Part shown: one piece after another, positions 17,350 through 25,420 of the stretch
Position numbering within the stretch: the first letter of the stretch is position 1
Layout of the letters: every line of letters starts with the position of its first letter
Virus record (IMG/VR): IMGVR_UViG_3300007640_006547
Coordinates: 1 to 64,000 of that record
DNA from: a virus
Direction: 5' to 3' (one strand)
DNA length: 64,000 nt
Notes under the pieces: generated by a model
Told to the model about the DNA's origin: nothing
The model's input: only the letters and a program-made list of their open reading frames with translations
The model's database searches: none
Position numbers and translations under genes: made by a program

Positions 17350-18250
17350 GTGCTCTCCACTTGGTGGTTATTGTTTCGCCGCTACATGGACATGTGTATT
17401 TACTACATTTTACAGGTTTGATTTCAATATCGGGTAAATCATAGATGTTGTAGCCAAGATCAGTTCCGCAATTGCCGCCGACATTGCCCTGCCTATCTAT
17501 TTTTACCGTATCAACACCTAAATTACACTGCCAACCCTCAAAGTGATTTAGATCATTAACCATAAAGTAGTTGTCATCTGTGTGTGCTACTCCGTCTATG
17601 TTGAATTCAGTCCTTGGTTTGCGTTGGACTTCTTGATACCAATCCATATCAGGATATTGCTTGATTGGATCACGCACATACTCGAGTTGTTCCTCGTTAT
17701 AGCGATGTTTGCCATCATACAAAACAGTTTTAGCAAGCACTGGAAACAGCTTTATACCGCCCGTTACAGCGTCTACAAGCGTCTTACAGCGTTCAAAGTG
17801 TTCAGGATCCATCAACACGTCAATATTTGTTTCTACACGGTAATCGTATAACAATTCGGCAACACTGAGACAATGAGAAGGATTTCCCGATTCATGATGT
17901 AGACTGATATGGACCACATCAAAACAATGCCAGTGTCTTCTCCACCAACTGAGACTTTGACTGGCATTGGTGCTCAAGCATATTTTTATATCATGTGCCA
18001 TTTTAAGTGTATTACACAACCTCGGTAGGTGTTTCCACAGTGTAGGCTCACCACCAATCAAATACAGTCTAGTGGGTCTGTCATGTTGCTTGATATATTT
18101 CAGCAGTGCTGTTTCTAATCTACCTACGTCAGGCCAGCGCACTGTGCCTTCATTGGCACCAGGAAAACAATAGCTACACCGGTAATTACAAGTGTTGCCC
18201 AAGTCTAATTCAATGACAAAGTCAGTATCGTGATTTTCAATATGCTTCAT
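17342..18250 (-). CDS. Radical SAM protein with C-terminal twitch domain
   Basis: The 302-residue protein has CNYRCSYC (Cys21, 25, 28), 'FPGANEG' directly after, GGEPTLW, and a C-terminal GWQCNLG, 'GGNCGTD' and 'CSKYTCPCSGE'. The 'F.GA.EG' after the cluster is also found in the protein at 10555, so these are likely the same subtype. Start ATG overlaps the previous stop as ATGA. Confidence 0.9.
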   Translation of the reverse strand: MKHIENHDTDFVIELDLGNTCNYRCSYCFPGANEGTVRWPDVGRLETALLKYIKQHDRPTRLYLIGGEPTLWKHLPRLCNTLKMAHDIKICLSTNASQSLSWWRRHWHCFDVVHISLHHESGNPSHCLSVAELLYDYRVETNIDVLMDPEHFERCKTLVDAVTGGIKLFPVLAKTVLYDGKHRYNEEQLEYVRDPIKQYPDMDWYQEVQRKPRTEFNIDGVAHTDDNYFMVNDLNHFEGWQCNLGVDTVKIDRQGNVGGNCGTDLGYNIYDLPDIEIKPVKCSKYTCPCSGETITTKWRAHV

Positions 18251-19626
18251 AACAAATGTGCTAATTCAGGAAACACTGTTTTAGCATCAACTCCTCTGAT
18301 AGCATCTAGTTTGTTTACATATTCTTTGAACCCTGGCAGCACGTGGCTCTTGTCGTCTGCGTCCATGTGATTCAATATTGCTTCCCAGCGTCTCCAACCA
18401 TAAGGATTGTGTTCCCAAAAGGTAGAGTCCGTTGTCCAATTATCTCGCAGATAGTTTTTAAATTTACCAAACAATTCACGTATTTCTGCTTTGTCCTCTT
18501 TGGGCAATATTTGTATACTCAAAAACGTTGGTATGTATAGTAGGTGCATGTTCACTAAGCCGCCGCCTGCTTTTACACCTCGGATTTCTTCTGTGTTGAC
18601 TTTTTTAAAATCCTGTGATATTTTCCAATGTATAAAATCTGGCAAATGTTTTATGTTGAAAATTTGTATAGCAGTAGCAATACTTGGGCGTATGTTGTCT
18701 GGTGTATTATCCAAAATGTGTAAATTGCGTTCTACTGTATCCCAGTCAGTAGGATAACGTATGTAGTTGTTGCGTGGTCCAGCAGCGTCCATGCTAACAC
18801 CTACTTTTACTATTTCAAAATGACTCCACAACTCAATTAAATCTTTATCGACCAATATGCCATTTGTATTGTAGCGTAGACGTATGCGTTTGTTGTATCC
18901 TTGTCTAACAATTTCTTCAATGAACTTTTTGTGTTCAGCAATCATTAGTGGTTCGCCGCCAGCAAAGTATACTTCACGTAGATTGGGTATTTGTTTGTAT
19001 AAGTCGTCCCAGAATATTTCTTGTTCATGCCACTTGTTGTTGAAAGCAGCTTTATCCCACTGCATCTGTCTTTTGACTTCTGGATCTTCTAGCTGTGGCT
19101 CTAATACTTTCCAGTCCTTTACCCACTTGCTACTATCATGTGGCGAACACATTACACACTTGATATTACAAGTATGCCCAAGACGTAGGTCTAAATATTG
19201 TAGTTCTTCTTTGTAGTATCCATTTTTGTGTGTTTCGTTTAATAAATCTTGTATATCAAGACCACGTTCCATCCACGTTCCTGTTTCCCACACACGTTTG
19301 CTTACTACACCTTTTGATTCTTCAGCAAAACATTTACTACAACTTGCAGGTATTTTTCCGTCCATCATAGTGCGTCTAACACTACGCATGTATTCGCTGT
19401 TCCATGCTTCCATAGGAGATGTTGTTGCAAAGTTTATATGCTGTCCGCTATCGTCTTTTACAATACCCACTGTATGATCCGTGCCTGCTCCGCTGGCATT
19501 AGCACTACAGCACAAACGCATATCTCCATTAGGTCGTGTTGCCATGTGTATCCAAGGCAAAGCGCAAAATGTTTCTGTTGCTTCTGCTTTTAGTCTATTG
19601 TTGAATAAATCTAAAAAATCTTTCAT
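18247..19626 (-). CDS. Radical SAM protein with N-terminal twitch domain
   Basis: At 459 residues this is among the longest of the set. The N-terminal domain has 'FCALPWIHMATRPNGDMRLCCSA' (a line split by the two Cys sites) and 'CSKCFAEE'. The radical SAM site CNIKCVMC is near residue 152 and GGEPLM follows. The N-terminal pattern FC.LPW.H..... PNGD...CC is that of N-twitch radical SAM proteins and recurs at 30227 and 31503. The start overlaps the methyltransferase-like stop as ATGA. Confidence 0.9.
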   Translation of the reverse strand: MKDFLDLFNNRLKAEATETFCALPWIHMATRPNGDMRLCCSANASGAGTDHTVGIVKDDSGQHINFATTSPMEAWNSEYMRSVRRTMMDGKIPASCSKCFAEESKGVVSKRVWETGTWMERGLDIQDLLNETHKNGYYKEELQYLDLRLGHTCNIKCVMCSPHDSSKWVKDWKVLEPQLEDPEVKRQMQWDKAAFNNKWHEQEIFWDDLYKQIPNLREVYFAGGEPLMIAEHKKFIEEIVRQGYNKRIRLRYNTNGILVDKDLIELWSHFEIVKVGVSMDAAGPRNNYIRYPTDWDTVERNLHILDNTPDNIRPSIATAIQIFNIKHLPDFIHWKISQDFKKVNTEEIRGVKAGGGLVNMHLLYIPTFLSIQILPKEDKAEIRELFGKFKNYLRDNWTTDSTFWEHNPYGWRRWEAILNHMDADDKSHVLPGFKEYVNKLDAIRGVDAKTVFPELAHLL

Positions 19627-20228
19627 TTACGTCCGATCAATAGGTATCTATCATATAATGGCAAGTTGAGTGTATCTTTATACATTATATCTCCTAGCTC
19701 ACTTGCTTTAACAAATTCGTGTAGGCTATCATAGCACCTAACATGATCTGACACTTCTTTATAATTATTGTTTTGTAACACAAGCAAACTATTATCAGGC
19801 ACATTACTCAACCAACGGTTGTATTGTTCTTGGGTAATATGCTCTGTGCTTGTGTTAATAACTACGTCAGGCTCATACTCATATTTATATTTGCACATGT
19901 CTGCGGTAATTGCTGTAAACTTGCCTATCATTTCTTGACGTTTACACATCATGTTTGCTGTTTCTTCGCAGCTAGGATCAATATCAATGCTGCGTATATC
20001 ATTAATGTCAAGTCTACTATTGAACAGTAAACTACTTAACACTCCATTCCAGCCGCCGTGGATAACTATGTCCAAAGGTTTTATGGGTGCATAACCAGTT
20101 AGTTTTTCAATAAGCCAAACTTTGCTTTGTATTTGACCTTTCCAAAAACTTTCAAGCACTCCAAAATGATTTTCACTGTTACGCACAGCGTCCATCCAAA
20201 ATGCCACATCGTCCAAGTTTACCAGCAT
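19623..20228 (-). CDS. Short methyltransferase-like paralogue
   Basis: The 201-residue protein has 'HGGWNGVLSSLLF' and 'IRSIDIDPSCEETA', the nucleotide-binding loop and strand beta2 acidic end of a class I methyltransferase fold, then INTSTEHI and LLVLQNNNY. It matches the C-terminal two thirds of the protein at 1432 almost throughout and lacks that protein's N-terminal helix repeats. The start overlaps the previous stop by 10 nt. It lies between a glycosyltransferase-like gene and three radical SAM genes, which suggests O- or N-methylation in the same pathway (inference). Confidence 0.72.
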   Translation of the reverse strand: MLVNLDDVAFWMDAVRNSENHFGVLESFWKGQIQSKVWLIEKLTGYAPIKPLDIVIHGGWNGVLSSLLFNSRLDINDIRSIDIDPSCEETANMMCKRQEMIGKFTAITADMCKYKYEYEPDVVINTSTEHITQEQYNRWLSNVPDNSLLVLQNNNYKEVSDHVRCYDSLHEFVKASELGDIMYKDTLNLPLYDRYLLIGRK

Positions 20229-21319
20229 GTTTTAACCATTTCTTTTCTTATTTTTTGGAAGTGTTTAAAATTGTGTTTACGTATTTCTAATGTAACGCTG
20301 TTTAGTTCTTCCACACTATGCTTATTAATTATATTATACAATGTTTCTATAGCTTTGTAAAGTCTTTTATCTTCAGGCAACTCGTCATAACTTTCGTCCC
20401 ATATGCTATCAAAAGTTTTAAAGCCAAGCTCACGTAAATATCTTAAACTATATTGAGGTCCAACCATTATAAATGCTTGTTTACAAACAATTGGTTTCCA
20501 TATTTTTTCACTAAAAAATATATGATGATGTAAATTGTGTTCTTTGCCATAATGTGTTTCGGTAACTACATTTATCAAACATTCGTTGTAAATCATATTA
20601 TTGTAATCATGAGGTCTACTTCCACGAGAAAAATCTTCTGTATCAAAATTCAATGGTAATTTTGTTTTTGTAATTTCTTTTTGATTATTCAGTATAAAAC
20701 TTATTTCTTGTGTATAATTTTGATTATAAGACATAACATTTTGTTCATATGGCATACGATTGTTAAGAGTTTCGTATTGTGTATCTAAACACGTGACTAT
20801 GCCTTTATCTAATAAATCAAAATAATCTATTAGTGTCACCGTTTGTAGTCTGTGAGGGTGAGGACGATTATTAAGACAACAAAAGTATGTTGGTTTTAGA
20901 TATTTTATTTTATGTAAACGATAATCTATTAAATTATCATACACTCTATGATACCATTCTGGATAATAAAACGTTTTAAAATTTCCAGAAAGCGGCCATT
21001 TAGCATATTCTTTTTCTGCATCTAAAAGAGAAGTTGCGAAAAACACTTTTCCTTGTAAATTATTTTTTACAACAAAACTATCAATTTTACTAAATCTTCT
21101 GTAGGCAAATCCTTCTAAAATATCATGTAGTATCAAAAATACATTTGGTTTGTGCAGTTCTTTTATGTAGTCCAGTTCTTCTCTGCGTCTAAAATGTTCA
21201 ATAAAAAAATATTTTCCGTTGCCTTGCCATTCTTCATAGGGGAGATATTGCAAACCAAAAGGGTTTGTATACCTTGTATGTTTTTTATTTGAATAAGCTA
21301 GGTCAGTATCGATTTCCAA
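20219..21319 (-). CDS. Fucosyltransferase-like glycosyltransferase family protein
   Basis: The 366-residue protein has 'YFCCLNNRPHPHRL' near the middle and a C-terminal block 'FFSEKIWKPIVCKQAF', 'GPQYSLRYLRELGFKTF', 'DESYDELPEDKRL'. The SEK..KPI...F pattern is like the nucleotide-sugar site of fucosyltransferase-type GT-B enzymes and recurs at 23639 and 27232. The only start that spans the frame is TTG at 21319, with AAAGGA about 10 nt upstream, overlapping the epimerase stop by 22 nt. Sugar donor unknown. Confidence 0.7.
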   Translation of the reverse strand: MEIDTDLAYSNKKHTRYTNPFGLQYLPYEEWQGNGKYFFIEHFRRREELDYIKELHKPNVFLILHDILEGFAYRRFSKIDSFVVKNNLQGKVFFATSLLDAEKEYAKWPLSGNFKTFYYPEWYHRVYDNLIDYRLHKIKYLKPTYFCCLNNRPHPHRLQTVTLIDYFDLLDKGIVTCLDTQYETLNNRMPYEQNVMSYNQNYTQEISFILNNQKEITKTKLPLNFDTEDFSRGSRPHDYNNMIYNECLINVVTETHYGKEHNLHHHIFFSEKIWKPIVCKQAFIMVGPQYSLRYLRELGFKTFDSIWDESYDELPEDKRLYKAIETLYNIINKHSVEELNSVTLEIRKHNFKHFQKIRKEMVKTCW

Positions 21320-22209
21320 TGGTGGATGGTCCTTTCAATACCTTCTTCATAAGATACTTTAGGCGTCCACCCTGTTTTACTTGTAAGCAAGTTGTGATTA
21401 CTGTTGAGCCACCAAATCTCACCATGACGTGGATCTTTTGTATCCCAATTTATTTTTCCTGTCCAATTCAATTGTTCAGCAATGTAATCTGCACAGTGTC
21501 TAATTTTACGAGGATCATCTGGTCCAATTGTATAGAAGTTTCCTTTACATGCATCTCTGTTTTCAATGACTGCCATCCATGCATCTAACAAATCACTAAT
21601 GTAAATAAAGTTTCTATATGGTTCTGCGTATCCTAAATTACAAGTATCACCTTTGATCATTTGAGCAATAATTTGTTCTGTCACAAAAAAATCATTGTCC
21701 TTACGTCCATAACTGTTTGTTTGTCTAAAACTTGCCCAAGGCAAACCGTATGCTCTACCAGCATATTCTAAATATTTTTCACAACCATACTTAGCAACAG
21801 CATAAGGAGCATTTGGATTAGGCTGAGTATATTCATCAAAAGCAACGCTTTCTTTATAAGTTCCGGTCTTTTCTACTTCATCTGAAATAGGTTGCCAGCC
21901 ATAAACTTCCATTGTGCTTGCAAATACAAAATAAGGTAACGTGCTAAGTTGTCTACATGCTTCGATAAGATTAACTGTGCCAACATAATTTACTTCACTA
22001 AAACTTACTTGTTCATAAAAACTTTTTTGCACTTCAGTTCTAGCAGCAAGGTGAACTACAATGTCAGGATTCACTGACTTTACTTCTTGTTGTATTCCTG
22101 TGTGATGTGTTAAATCTGTTTTAAGCTCATGGACTTCTCCAATTGCTTGTAATCTTGGCAACAAGTGTTGTCCGATAAATCCGCTAGATCCAGTTAGTAA
22201 TATTTTCAT
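21298..22209 (-). CDS. NAD-dependent epimerase/dehydratase (extended SDR)
   Basis: The 303-residue protein starts MKILLTGSSGFIG, with the Rossmann GxxGFIG at residues 7-13, 'HLAARTEVQ', a Thr/Ser 'FASTMEVYG' and the catalytic YAVAK near residue 136. These are marks of the extended SDR family that epimerises or dehydrates nucleotide sugars. The start is moved from an upstream ATG to the ATG at 22209, which has AAGGAG 6 nt before it. It leads the six-gene minus operon that includes a glycosyltransferase, a methyltransferase and three radical SAM proteins. Substrate (UDP-, GDP- or dTDP-sugar) cannot be told. Confidence 0.88.
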   Translation of the reverse strand: MKILLTGSSGFIGQHLLPRLQAIGEVHELKTDLTHHTGIQQEVKSVNPDIVVHLAARTEVQKSFYEQVSFSEVNYVGTVNLIEACRQLSTLPYFVFASTMEVYGWQPISDEVEKTGTYKESVAFDEYTQPNPNAPYAVAKYGCEKYLEYAGRAYGLPWASFRQTNSYGRKDNDFFVTEQIIAQMIKGDTCNLGYAEPYRNFIYISDLLDAWMAVIENRDACKGNFYTIGPDDPRKIRHCADYIAEQLNWTGKINWDTKDPRHGEIWWLNSNHNLLTSKTGWTPKVSYEEGIERTIHHWKSILT

Positions 22210-22225
22210 GTAAAACTCCTTACTA

Positions 22226-22233
22226 TATTTACA
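22226..22233 (-). promoter_or_regulatory. T4-late-type box, TGTAAATA
   Basis: Seven of eight match to TATAAATA on the minus strand, 16 nt before the ATG at 22209 with AAGGAG between. This is a leadered arrangement, unlike the box facing the other way at 22266. Confidence 0.5.
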
Positions 22234-22265
22234 ATCCATTAAGTATATGTTTATTAGATCTGGTG

Positions 22266-22273
22266 GTTAAATA
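22266..22273 (+). promoter_or_regulatory. Late-type box, GTTAAATA
   Basis: The TAAATA core ends 4 nt before the ATG at 22278, the recurrent leaderless spacing. Confidence 0.4.
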
Positions 22274-22277
22274 CATT

Positions 22278-22865
22278 ATGTTCGATATTGTAGATGAGTT
22301 TGAAAGACAAATAGCAGATTTTTTTGGTGCTCCGTATGCTGTAAGCACCGACTGCTGCACTCATGCTATTGAATTAGTTTTGCGTTATAAACAAATAAAA
22401 CATGTTACGGTTCCAAAACAAACATATTTAAGTGTGCCAATGGCAGCTAAAAAAATAGGAGCAACTGTATCTTGGGCTAACTGTAGATGGGAAGAATATT
22501 ATAACTTACACAGCAACATATATGATGCTGCTGTTTTATGGAGACGAAACAGTTATATAAAAGATAGTTACATGTGTTTGAGTTTTCAATACCGGAAGCA
22601 TCTTAGTTTAGGCAGAGGTGGCATGATTTTGTTAAGCAGCAAAGAAGAAAAAGATGATTTAATAAAATTAGGATATGACGGTAGACACAGAAATGCTCCT
22701 TGGGCAGAACAAGATATTAACAGTATGGGTTACCATTATTACATGACGCCAGAAACAGCACAATTAGGTTTAGACAAACTGCCAGATGCTATTAGGTCTA
22801 CTCCAAAATTGTGGACATGGAAAGATTATCCTAATATATATGATCAGGTAGCTCATATGATTTGA
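22278..22865 (+). CDS. Minimal DegT/DnrJ/EryC1-type aminotransferase
   Basis: The 195-residue protein keeps the N-terminal 'FGAPYAVSTDCCTHAIEL' typical of PLP sugar aminotransferases, and 'SFQYRKHLSLGRGGMIL', where Lys107 is the expected PLP-binding lysine and the Gly-rich turn follows. Normal members have about 370 residues; this one stops soon after the large domain and lacks the small C-terminal domain. No frameshift remnant follows, because the next 3' sequence belongs to a convergent gene overlapping by 35 bp. I use the ATG at 22278 rather than an upstream GTG. It may transaminate the keto-sugar made by the SDR across the divergent junction (inference). Confidence 0.75.
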   Translation: MFDIVDEFERQIADFFGAPYAVSTDCCTHAIELVLRYKQIKHVTVPKQTYLSVPMAAKKIGATVSWANCRWEEYYNLHSNIYDAAVLWRRNSYIKDSYMCLSFQYRKHLSLGRGGMILLSSKEEKDDLIKLGYDGRHRNAPWAEQDINSMGYHYYMTPETAQLGLDKLPDAIRSTPKLWTWKDYPNIYDQVAHMI

Positions 22866-23646
22866 ATAATCTGTGAATAGGTTGGTATTTGTCGTTTTTA
22901 CGTAGCTCTCTGCACAAATAATCTTGCAATATATGCGAATCCTTAATACGATTTGTTTGAACATATATCTCAATATCATGTTGCAATTGGTCTATTAATT
23001 TATGTGTAGATTTAGTTAATGTCCAGCCTAAGTCTTTGTAAACATTTTCAACTAATAAATTTTTATGACTAGCAATATCTGGATGAATATCTTCTACAAC
23101 CTTAAAACATAATTTCAAATCGTCAAATTCTCTAACTGTAATATTAGGTAGCTTTTTGTCATATAAATTTTTTAAGCCTTTTGCAATTTTTAGATCTTGT
23201 TGAGAATAATCTATACCAGATAATCCGTGTTCTGCAAGTATTGGATCAAATGCATGGGCTTGCCATAATATGTTTTCTTTAAAAGATTTATTTACTGATA
23301 AAATAGAGGTATAGTTTCTTACAATATCGTTAGTTACACTCCAATTACGTTGATGCCAAAGCCTACGTTCTTTTGGTGCATGAAACACACTTCCATAATT
23401 TTCCCAATGAGTATTTGTTATCCAGTCAAATCTTTCAAAACCAGACCATAGTATTACAATTTTATCATGTTCTGTAAAATTAAATTTAGCATCTGCTTCA
23501 AACACCCTACTTGCAATACCAACATTACCCAAGCCAGCAATTGCAAAATTATAAAAGTCTACACCTTTATCAAATGCCATAATATCTGCCCATGTAGGCC
23601 AGCCATACCTTGTAAAACTACAACCAAAAGCAAATAATCTATCCAT
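22831..23646 (-). CDS. SGNH-hydrolase-like protein
   Basis: The 271-residue protein begins MDRLFAFGCSFT, with the block I nucleophile Ser10, then 'NFAIAGLGNVGIASR', whose Gly and Asn fit blocks II and III, and 'DIHPDIASH' for the Asp-x-x-His block. SGNH/GDSL enzymes remove or move acyl groups on sugars and lipids. It is a paralogue of the protein at 24694, with the glycosyltransferase-like gene at 23639 between them. The start overlaps the previous stop by 8 nt. Confidence 0.72.
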   Translation of the reverse strand: MDRLFAFGCSFTRYGWPTWADIMAFDKGVDFYNFAIAGLGNVGIASRVFEADAKFNFTEHDKIVILWSGFERFDWITNTHWENYGSVFHAPKERRLWHQRNWSVTNDIVRNYTSILSVNKSFKENILWQAHAFDPILAEHGLSGIDYSQQDLKIAKGLKNLYDKKLPNITVREFDDLKLCFKVVEDIHPDIASHKNLLVENVYKDLGWTLTKSTHKLIDQLQHDIEIYVQTNRIKDSHILQDYLCRELRKNDKYQPIHRLFKSYELPDHIY

Positions 23647-24697
23647 TTTGAATAATCCATTTGTTTATACGTTTTGAATCAAAAAATATTTTATCTTTAT
23701 AATGATTATTAAAATGTTCATTATTAGTAGTAGAAAAATTTTTATATACTTCTGGAGGAAATATATTTTCAGTTGATTTAATCATTTCAATTAAATGTTG
23801 AAAATTATGTTTTATTTTATATTCGCAAGCATCATATATGCGTGAATAATTATGATCCTTGTATTTTGCTACCTGTTGCCACACTGCATCTGCACGGGCT
23901 TCATCGTCTTCTATACTGTCAAAACTATAATCAAAAAGATTATCATATAAATCAAATCCTAATTCAACAAGTGCTTTATGATAGTTAGGCACACTAAATG
24001 TAATAAAAGGACGTTGATGTAAGATTGGCACAAAAGTTTTTTCTGTCATAAACAAACATTCTGTGTTGCTTTCACAAACTACACTCAATGCACTATCACT
24101 AAATTGCTCTGGAGGGTATAGTATTTCGCCGTCCCTTCCTTTCCAATCTAATCTTTTAGCAATCATATAATCAGTAAAATATTTCCATTGGTGTTCTTGT
24201 GAAATATTGTTTGTTGACCAAGAAATGTGACCATAATTTTCACATTTGTTTTTATACAACATATCCATAAAAATACATCGATGAGGATGCCCTCTATTGT
24301 TTAAACTTGTAAACAATTTTTTTGGTTTATTAACTTTATGTAATTTCCAATTTCGATCTATATGAGAATGTAAAACTGCGTTTGCAAAGTAATGCATAAA
24401 TTGCACTAAGTTTTTACCTTGTGTAATGTAATGTCTATGATTTAATTTACCTAAGTATGCTGGTCTAAACAAATAAACATTTACATTATTTTCATTTGCA
24501 AATGCAAGAAATTCTTTCCAAGAGTTTTTATCATTAAAAATGTAAATAATTTCATATTCTTCAAATCCTATCAAATATAAAGTTTTACATTCAGGACGTT
24601 GCATTTCTTTTTTTAACTCGTCAGCCATTTGGACACTCACACTATGAGCCCATACAAACCACCAAATACATCCATTATTATCAATTGGGAAATTCAT
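23639..24697 (-). CDS. Fucosyltransferase-like glycosyltransferase family protein
   Basis: The 352-residue protein has 'FTSLNNRGHPHRCIFM' near residue 130, and 'LFMTEKTFVPILHQRPFI', 'YHKALVELGFDLYD', 'DYSFDSIEDDEARAD' in the C-terminal half. The same pattern occurs at 20219 and 27232. The TEK..KPI-type site and trailing helices fit a GT-B enzyme of fucosyltransferase type. It sits between two SGNH-like genes and overlaps the upstream stop as ATGA. Confidence 0.68.
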   Translation of the reverse strand: MNFPIDNNGCIWWFVWAHSVSVQMADELKKEMQRPECKTLYLIGFEEYEIIYIFNDKNSWKEFLAFANENNVNVYLFRPAYLGKLNHRHYITQGKNLVQFMHYFANAVLHSHIDRNWKLHKVNKPKKLFTSLNNRGHPHRCIFMDMLYKNKCENYGHISWSTNNISQEHQWKYFTDYMIAKRLDWKGRDGEILYPPEQFSDSALSVVCESNTECLFMTEKTFVPILHQRPFITFSVPNYHKALVELGFDLYDNLFDYSFDSIEDDEARADAVWQQVAKYKDHNYSRIYDACEYKIKHNFQHLIEMIKSTENIFPPEVYKNFSTTNNEHFNNHYKDKIFFDSKRINKWIIQNG

Positions 24698-25401
24698 TTC
24701 ATAAACTCTCTTGGATTAAAATCAAATACATCTTCTATTTTTTTACCATCTTGTATTTGTTTTTGCAAATTTTGCCAATAATTTTTATTTTCATTGGATA
24801 CTTCAACGCCTATAATATTTTCAACTATATCTAAATGATCTATAATATCAGGATGTGAATCATCTAAAACACCAAAAGATTTACTGCCTTTTTCTGCTTG
24901 AAAATATTTCATTTCTGGTAATGTAGCAGCAAATTTATTATACAAATTATTTACAACAGGTCCAGCTATTTCAGTATCTTCCCAAGAAGACTTAAATGCA
25001 CTTGCTTGAAATTTTATTAAATCTTTATATGTGCCATTTACTTGATTTATAGCAGTGACATTTTTTACAATATCGTGTTCCCAATTCCAAAAATACTTGT
25101 GATACTTATTCCAAATACGTTCACCTATATTACTAAAAACATTGCCGTATTGTGCAAATCCTTCGCCAAGTATTCTATCCTCTCGATTCCAACTGGTCCA
25201 TAATATCATAATTTCATCGTCTTCTGTAAATTTATGTTTTACATCAGCTTCCATAATTCTATAGCTAATACCAACATTACCTATACCTGCTAAACCATAA
25301 TTGTAAACTTGTGTGTCAGTTAATTCTCTATCTAAAATTTCAGGCCAACAAGGCCAATAGTAATGAGTAAAACTGCAACCAAATGTGAATAATCTGCGCA
25401 T
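24694..25401 (-). CDS. SGNH-hydrolase-like protein
   Basis: The 235-residue protein begins MRRLFTFGCSFT with nucleophile Ser10, then 'YGLAGIGNVGISYR' and 'LDDSHPDIIDH' for the catalytic Asp/His. It is clearly paralogous to the protein at 22831, including the 'KF.ED.(E/K)I.ILW(T/S)' strand. First gene of a three-gene minus operon. Its TATAAATA box lies inside the start of the divergent amidinotransferase gene. Confidence 0.72.
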   Translation of the reverse strand: MRRLFTFGCSFTHYYWPCWPEILDRELTDTQVYNYGLAGIGNVGISYRIMEADVKHKFTEDDEIMILWTSWNREDRILGEGFAQYGNVFSNIGERIWNKYHKYFWNWEHDIVKNVTAINQVNGTYKDLIKFQASAFKSSWEDTEIAGPVVNNLYNKFAATLPEMKYFQAEKGSKSFGVLDDSHPDIIDHLDIVENIIGVEVSNENKNYWQNLQKQIQDGKKIEDVFDFNPREFMK

Positions 25402-25408
25402 ATATTGC

Positions 25409-25416
25409 CTTAAATA
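25409..25416 (+). promoter_or_regulatory. Late-type box, CTTAAATA
   Basis: The TAAATA core ends 4 nt before the ATG at 25421, in a 19-bp divergent gap. Confidence 0.4.
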
Positions 25417-25420
25417 CTGT

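Noticed and set aside
22263-22277. GTG start of the aminotransferase
   Set aside because: The ATG at 22278 begins directly with family-like sequence and has the TAAATA-N4 arrangement; the GTG would put the box inside the gene.
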